From the NCBI RefSeq assembly GCF_030063305.1, contig NZ_JASISV010000001.1, positions 1,178,001 to 1,242,000 on the forward strand: a stretch of 64,000 nucleotides of DNA, given 5' to 3'. Below, piece by piece: positions 56,021 to 63,696 of this stretch; the first letter of the stretch is position 1, and every line of letters begins with the position of its first letter. Source of the DNA: Salinibacterium sp. G-O1 (GTDB taxonomy: Bacteria; Actinomycetota; Actinomycetes; Actinomycetales; Microbacteriaceae). The notes under the pieces were generated by a model, which was given only the letters and a program-made list of their open reading frames with translations, did no database searches and had not been told where the DNA came from. Both the position numbers and the translations under genes were made by a program.

Positions 56021-56836
56021 CTAGCGCTTGTTGCGAATCTCCCGGCGGCGCGCTCTCTCGACCTCCGAGGCAGCTGCCTCCTCAGGGGTCGGGGCTGTGC
56101 CGCCACGATTCTGCGGCTGCCACCACATGCCCGTGCCATCTACCGGGTAGTCCTGCTGCTCCTGATCAACCATCTGCTGCAGTTTGTCGCGCAGGGCGGT
56201 GGTCGCGCGAACGACGTCGTCCTCGGACGTGACGGCGATCGGTGAGCCAAACGTGAAGCTGATGTCGACTCCGAATCGCTCGAGGAATGAGGTCTTGTGG
56301 CCTTTGGTCATCAGCCGCTGGCCGCCCCACACCGATACCGGGATGAGGGGCACGCCCGCTTCGGCGGCCAGGCGAGCGGCACCGGTCTTCAGTTCGCGCA
56401 CGGTCATGGATGCGCTCACCCCCGCCTCGGGGAACACACCGATCAGTTCGCCCCGTTTCAGCGCCGCCACAGCATCGACGTATGCTGCAGCCCCGGCCTT
56501 CCGGTCGACCGAGATGTGCTTCATGGATCGAAGAAGACCGCCCACCAGTGGCTTGTCGAATGCTTCCCTTTTGGCCATGAACCGGATGCGACGCCGGTTG
56601 TGCAGGAAGGTCACCCACTCGACCAGGGCGAACTCGAAGTAACCGAAGTGGGTCATGGCGAGAACCGCCCCACCGTGGTCGGGAACGTTTTCGATACCCA
56701 CCACAGCCGGCTTGAGTCTCCAGAAGCCGAACAGGGCCCGGCCGAGTGCGACAGCAGAGCTGTAGACGGGTTCGAACCCAGAGGCCGTGTGGTCTCGCTG
56801 CCGCTTGCGTTCGGGACTTCTGGATGGCCTCGTCAT
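56021..56836 (-). CDS. PlsC-like 1-acyl-sn-glycerol-3-phosphate acyltransferase
   Basis: A 271-residue acyltransferase. Motif I is THFGYFEF, an HX4E variant of the usual HX4D, and motif III is FPEAG, in place of FPEG. A leading basic segment and an amphipathic region would hold it at the inner membrane. It acylates lysophosphatidate or a related acceptor in phospholipid synthesis. The ATG is six bases from TACGCT at 56848-56843 (leaderless). The 363-nt region upstream holds an orphan structured element and the HNH repeat array. Confidence 0.85.
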   Translation of the reverse strand: MTRPSRSPERKRQRDHTASGFEPVYSSAVALGRALFGFWRLKPAVVGIENVPDHGGAVLAMTHFGYFEFALVEWVTFLHNRRRIRFMAKREAFDKPLVGGLLRSMKHISVDRKAGAAAYVDAVAALKRGELIGVFPEAGVSASMTVRELKTGAARLAAEAGVPLIPVSVWGGQRLMTKGHKTSFLERFGVDISFTFGSPIAVTSEDDVVRATTALRDKLQQMVDQEQQDYPVDGTGMWWQPQNRGGTAPTPEEAAASEVERARRREIRNKR

Positions 56837-56939
56837 GTTTCCAGCGTACGTGGGCATGGCTTGCCGGTTCGGCAGATACCCTTCCGATTTCCGGTGTGGT
56901 ATGCATCGGGCGGTCCACCGCCCACCCCCACCCCGTGTA

Positions 56940-57086
56940 CCCCTATCTGGGGTCTATGTATCGAGAATCACTCATCGGTAATGTCTCTCTTGTCGGGATC
57001 GGGGGATCTACGGCAAATGTGCTGGCTCGGGGGAGCCATGACGTGACGAGTAGTGCCGGGCCGTTTCTGCAAACGCGGGGCCCGGC
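56940..57086 (+). other. Orphan structured element related to the NERD leader
   Basis: On the plus strand: CCCCTATCTGGGG (56940-56952), a GATC-GGGG-GATC hairpin (56997-57008), GCTCGGGGGAGC (57025-57036), ACGAGTAGTGCCGG (57046-57059) and an 8-bp stem GCCGGGCC/GGCCCGGC (57055-57062 with 57079-57086) enclosing GTTT/AAAC. The order and shared blocks match the leader at 53249-53380. No plus-strand gene follows; the HNH gene points towards it, so it may be an sRNA or the relic of a lost gene. The rest of 56837-57199 holds nothing else I recognise. Confidence 0.55.
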
Positions 57087-57102
57087 CTACTCCGTCCTCA
57101 GC

Positions 57103-57206
57103 GACTGTTCACGCGGAGTGTTCTCACGGACTGTTCACGCGGCCTGTTCTCGCGGCCTGTTCTCGCGGCCTGTTCTCGCGGCCCGTTCATGCGTTCTGTT
57201 CACGCG
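57103..57206 (-). repeat. 13-nt tandem repeat array anchored on the HNH stop codon
   Basis: Eight 13-nt units run from 57206 down to 57103, type CGCGAGAACAGGC on the minus strand, with three identical central copies and diverged flanks. The first unit (57194-57206) contains the HNH gene's TGA. A ninth degenerate unit may extend to 57090. Confidence 0.93.
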
Positions 57207-58567
57207 ACCATGAGCACTCTCGACTTTCCGACTCGCTGCCACGTCTGATCCGGGTCGAGCCAGACTGGTGCCAGGAGCCAGGGCCGACCGTTGATCATCT
57301 TCATCTGATAGCCGGATGCGTGGAGCAGATGGTGATGTTCCGGACACAAGAGCACCCCGTTGTCGACGTCGGTGAGCCCGCCTTGCCCGAACTCCTTCAC
57401 ATGGTGGGCGTGGCACCAGCTTGGGGGAGCGTGGCATCCGTTCCATACGCATCCTCCGTCGACGGCCGCGAGTGCGAGCCGCTGGTGACGGCTGAACAGT
57501 CGCTGTGTTCGACCCAGGTTGAGCACTTCACCGTTGGATCCGACCGTCAGCACCTTCACGCCACCATCACACGCCAGTTCGCGCACGGTTGCCGACGAGA
57601 CTGGCTCGTCAACATCGTCGAGCCAACCAACCCCCGTGCCGTTCTCGAGGTCACTCAGCTTGATGACGGCAACCACGGTGGTGACGCTGCGCATGCTCCC
57701 CGGCTCACCTTCCGACGATCGCAGGCCAGCAGTGAGCAGGCCCATCACGACGTCGAACTGCTTCTGTTCGAGGGTGCGCGGATCGCGCGCAGCGCCAGTG
57801 AGCGACTCCGCATCGGCGGGCGCATCCTGAGCGTCGAGAAAACGTGGAATCACGTTCGGTCCCGCGCGCTCCGCGAGGGCGGCCTTCAGGAGCGCCGCGT
57901 TGGTCGGGTCTGCGTGGCCGCCGAACCGCGTGAGTCCGTTCTCTTCTCGACCTATCCAGAAGGCTCGGCGGGTTCGCAGCACCTCATCCCGAGGCTCAGC
58001 GCCATCCGGGTCGAGCACCTCACGCCAGACTCGGGCCCGCACCGCGAGCAGGTCGGCCGGGAGGGTGAGCCCATCTTCCGCAAGGGTGGCTTCTGCGACT
58101 TCGAGGCGTTCGAGTGTGGCGTGCCGCTGCGCGGCCTGATCGAGCGCGTGGATGATGGCGCTCGCGGCATCCACTCCGAGCCGGCCCGAGATGACCGCGG
58201 CAGAAACGAGGGGGTAGTCGGCAGGCAAGACCTGGCCGTCGAGGCACGCTCGTGCGCGTATCGCACGACCCAGCTTCACGCGCCGGCTCGCCTCGCGCTG
58301 AGACACGAGGGTGAGCTTTTCGATGAGGTGCATGCCGCGGGTCTCGCCGAGTCTCTGGGCAAGACCGGCCTGCCCGAGCTCGTAGCGGGAGCGTTCATCA
58401 ACTTCGGCAGCGGCCAACGCTCGAAGCGCATCGGTGAGTCGCCCCACCTGCTCAATCTCACGGGTGATCTCGAGCAAAGCAGAGTCGTCGAAGGCGACCA
58501 TCCCGTCGAGCGCGACTGCGGCGAGCAGGGAGCTCACCCTGTCGAGAACCTGCGCCGCTTCGGTCAT
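57200..58567 (-). CDS. HNH endonuclease with DUF222 domain
   Basis: A 455-residue protein of the family abundant in actinobacteria: an N-terminal helical DUF222 region (to about 330) and a C-terminal HNH nuclease, with CVWNGCHAPPSWCHAHHVKEF (given here in parts CVWNGC and CHAHHVKEF), the N of DNGVLLCPEHHH and the last histidines as metal ligands. Many copies are thought to be selfish or intron-associated homing-type genes. The ATG at 58567 is six bases from CAGAGT at 58579-58574. Its 3' end carries the 13-nt array. Confidence 0.92.
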   Translation of the reverse strand: MTEAAQVLDRVSSLLAAVALDGMVAFDDSALLEITREIEQVGRLTDALRALAAAEVDERSRYELGQAGLAQRLGETRGMHLIEKLTLVSQREASRRVKLGRAIRARACLDGQVLPADYPLVSAAVISGRLGVDAASAIIHALDQAAQRHATLERLEVAEATLAEDGLTLPADLLAVRARVWREVLDPDGAEPRDEVLRTRRAFWIGREENGLTRFGGHADPTNAALLKAALAERAGPNVIPRFLDAQDAPADAESLTGAARDPRTLEQKQFDVVMGLLTAGLRSSEGEPGSMRSVTTVVAVIKLSDLENGTGVGWLDDVDEPVSSATVRELACDGGVKVLTVGSNGEVLNLGRTQRLFSRHQRLALAAVDGGCVWNGCHAPPSWCHAHHVKEFGQGGLTDVDNGVLLCPEHHHLLHASGYQMKMINGRPWLLAPVWLDPDQTWQRVGKSRVLMVA

Positions 58568-58671
58568 AGCCACACTCTGACAGCGACCACCGACATTGCA
58601 TTAGTGCTGGTCAGACTGTGATTAGACCTGTGGATGGTCCGGAAAATTGGACGCTGTGGAGGAGAAGATCG

Positions 58672-59094
58672 CTACACGATGTACCGCTCTGGTTCGGGTC
58701 CACGCTGGAACGAGCGACCGCTCAGGGAGGTAGGCGTGATGCGAACGTAGATGTATTTGAGAGTCGGGATCCACGGCGTGAGCGGCAAAGTATCTGCCCG
58801 ATCGACCTCGGCCTGGTGATCGAGCCGCGCGGCTGTACCCTTCACGACCACGCTCCACGCGTCGGTATCGTCGTGGCCATCGATCTCAAAAGCGACAGCG
58901 GAGTGCACTGTCAATTCGACGAGTTTGGTGCCTTCGGCGGTCCTGAACAGCAGTGTCCCGTCATCCACCACGAAGTTCACCGGAAAAATGTCGAGCTCGC
59001 CCCCAGCAGACACCGCCAGCCGCCCCATCGGTGTTGCTTCCAGCAGCGCCCACATCTCGGGGTCTGTCAGGCGATTGATCTGGTTCTCGTCCAC
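58672..59094 (-). CDS. Pyridoxamine 5'-phosphate oxidase-family FMN/F420 protein
   Basis: A 140-residue split-barrel flavoprotein. The opening DPEMWALLEATPMGRLAV and the VNFVVDDGTLLFRTAEG core match PPOX-class proteins, which bind FMN or, in actinobacteria, F420. The substrate is not known. GGGAG supports the GTG at 59094, and an upstream in-frame ATG at 59145 lacks a ribosome site. It diverges from the rpsO promoter. Confidence 0.85.
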   Translation of the reverse strand: MDENQINRLTDPEMWALLEATPMGRLAVSAGGELDIFPVNFVVDDGTLLFRTAEGTKLVELTVHSAVAFEIDGHDDTDAWSVVVKGTAARLDHQAEVDRADTLPLTPWIPTLKYIYVRITPTSLSGRSFQRGPEPERYIV

Positions 59095-59203
59095 GATGCT
59101 CCCTTCGTGCCGGCCCCGTTGCCGACGATCCCAGTACAGGCGCATCGGCGCATCGGCGGAAGGGCCGAAAGGCCCGAACCCCGCAGAACCCCCATCCCTC
59201 TGC

Positions 59204-59231
59204 TAAAGTATCAAGGTTGCCGTCTGACGGC
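59204..59231 (+). promoter_or_regulatory. rpsO promoter -10 and leader hairpin
   Basis: TAAAGT at 59204-59209 is the likely -10 box. A small hairpin GCCGT/ACGGC lies at 59219-59231, and GAGGAGAAAGGGG precedes the start codon. S15 represses its own mRNA in other bacteria; no clear pseudoknot target was identified here. Confidence 0.5.
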
Positions 59232-59299
59232 CGCGGATAAAGAGAGCCCATTCATTTCCGAATTGGGCGCCGCGCAACGAGGAGAAAGGGGATCACCTT

Positions 59300-59569
59300 A
59301 TGGCTTTAGAAGCCAGTGTCAAGAAGGCGATCATCGAAGAGTACGCTACCCACCCAGGTGACACGGGTTCCCCCGAGGTCCAGGTTGCGATGATGACCCG
59401 TCGCATCACGGATCTGACGGAGCACCTCAAGGAGCACAAGCACGACCACCACTCACGTCGTGGACTGCTGCTGCTCGTTGGCCAGCGTCGTCGCCTGTTG
59501 GGCTACCTCCAGGACATCGACATCTCGCGTTACCGCAAGTTGATCGAGCGTCTCGGACTGCGTCGCTAA
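59300..59569 (+). CDS. rpsO: 30S ribosomal protein S15
   Basis: An 89-residue primary 16S rRNA-binding protein. The TGSPEVQVA and [20 protein letters not shown] blocks are typical, and length is universal. A strong ribosome site precedes the ATG and an intrinsic terminator follows. In many actinobacteria pnp comes next; here four kilobases of other genes lie between the two. Confidence 0.98.
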   Translation: MALEASVKKAIIEEYATHPGDTGSPEVQVAMMTRRITDLTEHLKEHKHDHHSRRGLLLLVGQRRRLLGYLQDIDISRYRKLIERLGLRR

Positions 59570-59594
59570 TCGCATATCGCGTCGAACTTGACGA

Positions 59595-59628
59595 ACGGGC
59601 CGTCACCTCTTAGGTGGCGGCCCGTTTT
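59595..59628 (+). terminator. Intrinsic terminator of rpsO
   Basis: ACGGGCCG (59595-59602) pairs with CGGCCCGT (59618-59625), with an inner CACCT/AGGTG stem around CTT, followed by TTTT at 59625-59628. It is the clearest intrinsic terminator in the window. Confidence 0.92.
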
Positions 59629-59631
59629 ACG

Positions 59632-60195
59632 TTAAGCCTTCGCCTTGCGCGGCAGGGCCAGCAGGGTGGTGGCACTCACGACGATGAGCAGGATGCCACC
59701 GATCGACACGAGCGCGATCACACCGGCCGCCGGCAGCACGAACATCGCGACTCCGGCCGCGATCGACACGATGCCGCTCACCCAGCCGAACCACCGCGGG
59801 TGAATCGTTCCGCGCACTCCTGCCACCAGGTCGACGATGCCCTCGAGCATCCAGCCAGCGCCGATGACGATAGCAAGGGCGATGAGGGATTGGAACGGGT
59901 TTGAGAGGCAGATGATGCCGGCGATCATGATCACGAGCCCTGCGAGTCCGGTGAGCCAGCGCATCGTCGAGCCCAGGCCCGCGGCGACAAATGCAGCAGT
60001 GACGCGGAACATCCCTGACGCGATGAGGTAGATGCCGAACACGATCGCAACGGTCAGCAGGGTCGCTCCGGGGAACAGGATCGCGACGATTCCGAGCGCG
60101 AGTCCGATGACGGCCACGCCGATGAGCTGGCCGCGGTGCACCCTGAGCAGTCCGGGCTGGAGGAGCGTCGATCCGGCAGTGTCTGGGTTCGTCAT
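59632..60195 (-). CDS. HdeD-family (DUF308) membrane protein
   Basis: A 187-residue protein with six membrane helices, typical of HdeD, where acid resistance has been reported in E. coli. The start at 60195 is chosen because GGGAGG lies just upstream; an in-frame upstream start would add 16 non-hydrophobic residues. It ends three bases from the rpsO terminator. Physiological role here is unknown. Confidence 0.85.
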   Translation of the reverse strand: MTNPDTAGSTLLQPGLLRVHRGQLIGVAVIGLALGIVAILFPGATLLTVAIVFGIYLIASGMFRVTAAFVAAGLGSTMRWLTGLAGLVIMIAGIICLSNPFQSLIALAIVIGAGWMLEGIVDLVAGVRGTIHPRWFGWVSGIVSIAAGVAMFVLPAAGVIALVSIGGILLIVVSATTLLALPRKAKA

Positions 60196-60315
60196 GGGGT
60201 CCTCCCGGTCGTGGGCGTGCACGTCCATCTTGGCAGCAACCACTCCGGCGATTCTGGGTCGCGCGTCACGTTCTGATGTTCATTAGATCTCGCCGACGCC
60301 GCGTAGCCTTGACGC

Positions 60316-61236
60316 ATGAGTCGTCGCGTCGAATACAGCAAGCTTGGTGGGCCCGAAGTCCTTCAGATCGTGGAGGTGGAGCCACCGCATCCTGCGCCTG
60401 GTGAGGTGCGCGTTCGCGTTCTCGCCGCCGGCATCAACCCCTTCGACGCCAAAGTGTTCCGAGGCATGCCGACAGCGAAGAAGCAGTCGGTCACGTTCCC
60501 GATGGGCAATGGCTCCGACTTTGCCGGCGTTATCGACGAACTGGGGGAGGGCGTCAGCTCGTTGACTCTCGGTGATCTCGTGATGGGTGCTCGCACGTTC
60601 TTCGCCCAGGCCGATTTTCTGGTCATCGCAGCGAACAGGGTCATCCTGGTTCCGGAGGGGCTGCCGATCGGGCAGGCAGGCTCTCTCAACACGGCAGGAC
60701 GCACCGCGTGGGCCAGCGTCGAATCACTGCAGCTCAACGACGAGGACGTGGTGCTCGTCAGCGCCGCCGCAGGAGGTGTGGGTGTCATCGCGGTGCAGCT
60801 GGCAAAGCGCGCCGGTGCGACGGTCATCGGCTCGGCCTCAGAGTCGAATCACGACTTCCTGCGTTCGCTCGGTGTGATTCCGGTGGCCTACGGGGAGGGC
60901 ATGGCGGATGCCGTGCGAGCGGTTGCGCCGCAAGGAATCACTGCAGCACTCGACAACTTCGGTCATGGTTTCGTGGATGTCGCGCTCGAACTCGGTGCGC
61001 CAGCATCCCGTATCAACACCATCGCCGACTACGAGTCTCCGGAGAAGTACGGCGTTGGCGCGGTGGGGGCGGCCGGCGCGAGTCTTGATGACCTGCGGGA
61101 GCTCGCCCTTCTTGTCGCCGCTGGCGCGGTCGACGTTCCGATCGATTCTGTCTTCCCGCTCGAGCGCGCGGCCGACGCCTATACGCGACTCATCGAGGGT
61201 CACCTGCGCGGAAAGATCGTGCTCGTCACGCAGTAG
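60316..61236 (+). CDS. NADP-dependent MDR oxidoreductase (quinone reductase type)
   Basis: A 306-residue zinc-free medium-chain reductase. It starts SRRVEYSKLGGPEVLQIVE and has the nucleotide-binding SAAAGGVGVIAVQLAKRAG, an AxxGxxG-type Rossmann motif. It probably reduces quinones or enals with NADPH. The ATG is six bases from TAGCCT at 60304-60309. It ends eight bases from the convergent membrane gene. Confidence 0.9.
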   Translation: MSRRVEYSKLGGPEVLQIVEVEPPHPAPGEVRVRVLAAGINPFDAKVFRGMPTAKKQSVTFPMGNGSDFAGVIDELGEGVSSLTLGDLVMGARTFFAQADFLVIAANRVILVPEGLPIGQAGSLNTAGRTAWASVESLQLNDEDVVLVSAAAGGVGVIAVQLAKRAGATVIGSASESNHDFLRSLGVIPVAYGEGMADAVRAVAPQGITAALDNFGHGFVDVALELGAPASRINTIADYESPEKYGVGAVGAAGASLDDLRELALLVAAGAVDVPIDSVFPLERAADAYTRLIEGHLRGKIVLVTQ

Positions 61237-61244
61237 CTGCGCGC

Positions 61245-61604
61245 TTACGCGGTAGCGACCGCTACTGCAAGTGCGACTCCCGCGATCAGCACCGCCGCCC
61301 CGACGACGGAGCCCAGCACGGCCCAGACGCGCCCGAGTCGAAGGTTGCGCCGAAACGAGAAGGTCGCCGTGATGGCGGTGAGTACCAGGAACACGAACGC
61401 GATGATCGCGCAGAACGTGAAGAAGACGATCGCGATCGGCCGCCCGGAACCCGGTTCGGTAGCCCCGATGCTCACGGCCCACAGGATGATCACCCAGAAT
61501 CCCGCGATGACCGACAGCACAAAGGACGCGATCCCGAGCGCGATCCCCTTGCGGCTCTCGAGGGGGGAGCGTTCGGCTGCGTTGATGTGAATGTGTTCGC
61601 TCAT
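61245..61604 (-). CDS. Small membrane protein (DUF4190-like), function unknown
   Basis: A 119-residue protein with three membrane helices after a polar N-terminus (MSEHIHINAAERSPLES). The RKGIALGIASFVLSVIAGF start of helix one is seen in DUF4190-like proteins. The ATG is six bases from TACGCT at 61616-61611. Upstream extensions fall in a promoter region and are rejected. Confidence 0.78.
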   Translation of the reverse strand: MSEHIHINAAERSPLESRKGIALGIASFVLSVIAGFWVIILWAVSIGATEPGSGRPIAIVFFTFCAIIAFVFLVLTAITATFSFRRNLRLGRVWAVLGSVVGAAVLIAGVALAVAVATA

Positions 61605-61713
61605 CGTTCCAGCGTAACCGCGGCACCTGCGGAGAGATCCAGAAAACTTTTCAGATTGTTCGGTGCGCGGCAGGCTCTCCTGAGCGACCGTCTCCACCGG
61701 GTACGATCCGTAC

Positions 61714-62115
61714 ATGGCTGACCTCGATCGCAACGACCTCGGCAAGGGCTCAATGAATCAGTACCGCGGGGTGCTCGTTCCCGCCAATGGTCGGGTGAGA
61801 ATCCAGCTCGCAGGGAGCAACCCCCACCAGGAAGAACTGAAGCGGATTATCGATAGCGGCGAAGCACCGTTGACGACAGCCATGAGCCGCCGATCTCAGC
61901 AGCAGGAGGGCGCTGACGCTGAGATCGAGGTGCGGCTGTTCACCGGCACACGCGTGAGCGGCCCGGTGGGGATGGTGCCCAGAGGCCTTGAGTCCGTGAT
62001 CGACGAGGCCCTGTCCAGACTCGACATGAAGGGCGAGTCTCAGCGGATTCCGGTGGAGATCGTGAGCAAAATGGGCGTGCTGAGGGTCGAACTGCTGATG
62101 GGTCAGACGCGATAG
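61714..62115 (+). CDS. Soluble protein of unknown function
   Basis: A 133-residue mixed alpha/beta protein with QYRGVLVPANGRVRIQLAG and VRLFTGTRVSGPVGMVPRG as its distinctive segments. No family is recognised. The ATG is six bases from TACGAT at 61702-61707. A perfect 14-bp hairpin lies shortly downstream. Confidence 0.75.
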   Translation: MADLDRNDLGKGSMNQYRGVLVPANGRVRIQLAGSNPHQEELKRIIDSGEAPLTTAMSRRSQQQEGADAEIEVRLFTGTRVSGPVGMVPRGLESVIDEALSRLDMKGESQRIPVEIVSKMGVLRVELLMGQTR

Positions 62116-62130
62116 CGCGTTTAAAGATTT

Positions 62131-62184
62131 GGTGGCCGGTCGTGTTGCACGACCGGCCACCCGAGTCGACCGGCCCCCGCCGGT
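62131..62184. terminator. Terminator-like hairpins after the 61.7-kb gene
   Basis: GGTGGCCGGTCGTG (62131-62144) pairs perfectly with CACGACCGGCCACC (62148-62161) around TTG. A second small stem ACCGGC/GCCGGT occupies 62169-62184. There is no plus-strand T tract. The remaining 62185-62341 holds no gene I recognise. Confidence 0.75.
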
Positions 62185-62341
62185 CTCTCTCGTAAAGCGG
62201 ACCCGAATATGCCGCCCCGAGAATTCTCTGGAAGTGTCAGGCTTCGTTGCCTGCCACTGTGTTCCTCTGTACAAGTCATCCGGTCCGGATTCCCTTTCGG
62301 TTTGTGCCCAGTTAGGGGGGTACGCGTCGGCGTCGAGATTG

Positions 62342-62366
62342 TGTCCCCCGCATGGGGGACATTTTG
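62342..62366 (+). terminator. Hairpin with T tract upstream of the Pro/Thr-rich gene
   Basis: TGTCCCCCGCATGGGGGACA (62342-62361) is an 8-bp perfect stem followed by TTTT. It looks like an intrinsic terminator, and also resembles the CCCC-GGGG palindromes at 53249 and 56940. The ATG at 62352 is inside it, which argues against that start for the gene downstream. Confidence 0.6.
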
Positions 62367-62402
62367 CGTGACGACGAGGACGTGAGCCTATATCGTTTCC
62401 GT

Positions 62403-63329
62403 GTGACAAGTGGCGGCCCAGACCCAGACTCGAATTCCCTCGAGGCCTACGACGCTGACTGGTTTTTGGCTCAACTGACCGGTCGCGATCCCGCGGAGGT
62501 GCGAGCATCGGTGGCCGCGTCGCATCCCGAGCCGTCGCTTACCGCAGAGACCTCTGTTGCGGAGTCGAAGCCCGTCGCGAGAACCGCGAGAACCGCGACC
62601 TCAAGCTCGCCTGCCAAGCCGGCCATGGTGGCTACCGCTTTCACGCCCCCATTGCCTGCCATTGTCGAGAGCGTTGAAACGGACGTGCTCCCGATTGCAG
62701 CGGCGGATGTGACCTCCACCGCTGTCTCGCCTACCGTCGCCGAGGCGATCGGCGCGGCTCACGTTGACTGGCTCACGCGGGGCCGGAACGGTGCCACGCG
62801 CATGTTCCGGCGGCCTGTCGCAGTTCGACGGCGAGTTGCCACAATCTCGACGCTGGCAGTCGTCGCACTGGTTGCGGGAACCTGGGTCGCGGTGGCGGCA
62901 GCGCCTTCCCCTCAGGCCGGGCCTGTTGAGGCGGGATCGGAATCCGGCAGCACGGATGGGGCGCCGACGTCCCGTGAGAATGAATTGCCGACGCTGCCAT
63001 TGGGCACAGAGCCGTCGGTGAAGGTCGAGCGCGGATTGGCTGCCCCCGAGGGCGTTCGGTCGTCGCCCGGCTCAGACAAGACACCGAGCAAGGATCTGCT
63101 CGGAACCCCTCCCAAGTCGCCAACGGCGTCAGGCTCCCCGGCCGCGACGCAACCACCCACCACCAGTCCGAGTCCGACGCCATCCCCGACAGCCACGCCA
63201 ACGCCAACTCCGACGCCTGACCCGACCCCGGATCCCACACCTGACCCGACCCCGGATCCCACACTTGACCCGACCCCGGACCCGACTCCGGATCCTGATC
63301 CGACGCCCGCCGAAGAGCCGAACCCCTGA
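62403..63329 (+). CDS. Membrane-anchored protein with Pro/Thr-rich C-terminal repeats
   Basis: A 308-residue protein. The N-terminal cytoplasmic part begins with NSLEAYDADWFLAQLTGRDP and continues with a low-complexity stretch; one membrane helix lies at about residues 151-173; the outside part ends in PDPTPDPTPDPT repeats, typical of a wall-spanning stalk. GTG at 62403 is chosen: TATCGT at 62391-62396 lies six bases upstream, whereas ATG at 62352 is inside a terminator-like hairpin. Function unknown. Confidence 0.78.
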   Translation: MTSGGPDPDSNSLEAYDADWFLAQLTGRDPAEVRASVAASHPEPSLTAETSVAESKPVARTARTATSSSPAKPAMVATAFTPPLPAIVESVETDVLPIAAADVTSTAVSPTVAEAIGAAHVDWLTRGRNGATRMFRRPVAVRRRVATISTLAVVALVAGTWVAVAAAPSPQAGPVEAGSESGSTDGAPTSRENELPTLPLGTEPSVKVERGLAAPEGVRSSPGSDKTPSKDLLGTPPKSPTASGSPAATQPPTTSPSPTPSPTATPTPTPTPDPTPDPTPDPTPDPTLDPTPDPTPDPDPTPAEEPNP

Positions 63330-63417
63330 GATCGTCACACCGGATTGGCCCGAATAGCGGCATGTCCGCGACGCGCTGGGTGCAGCGTTCCTATGTCATT
63401 GTGCCGCTGCACTGGTA

Positions 63418-63534
63418 GTCTGGGTTCGTTACAAACGGAGCAGGCAGGCAAGAAGCTGGTCACCGGTGGTGAATTACTGAACGGCAGCGTACGAAAAGCT
63501 GCAGGGTTCAGTGACTTTCTACTGTTGGCCAGAC
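63418..63534 (+). ncRNA. Actino-pnp-like structured leader of pnp
   Basis: Outer stem GTCTGG/CCAGAC (63418-63423 with 63529-63534); a small hairpin TCACC/GGTGA (63460-63464 with 63468-63472); and a two-part hairpin ACTGAAC/GTTCAGT (63476-63482 with 63506-63512) enclosing GCAGC/GCTGC. Its place and shape fit the Actino-pnp RNA motif described upstream of exoribonuclease genes in actinobacteria, probably an autoregulation site. The rest of 63330-63696 shows nothing else I can name. Confidence 0.75.
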
Positions 63535-63696
63535 ATGCGCCCCCCTCTCGGGCAGCGTCGACATTGACGTGCGCGCGTACACACCGTGTCATCCACGGCT
63601 ACGTGTCATCAAACCCGCTCCTGCTCTGCGTTTAGATAACGCCGATGAGTCGCCAGCCACACGGGCCAGCGACATTAAACAAAGGAGAAACCCCCC

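Noticed and set aside
56760-56785. tRNA T-loop-like GGGTTCGAACCC
   Set aside because: It lies inside the acyltransferase coding region and no cloverleaf can be drawn.
57053-58621. Long plus-strand frame opposite the HNH gene
   Set aside because: Shadow of the HNH gene; it begins inside the repeat array and has no family features.
62352-62402. ATG at 62352 as start of the Pro/Thr-rich gene
   Set aside because: It is inside a terminator-like hairpin, and a better leaderless start exists at 62403.
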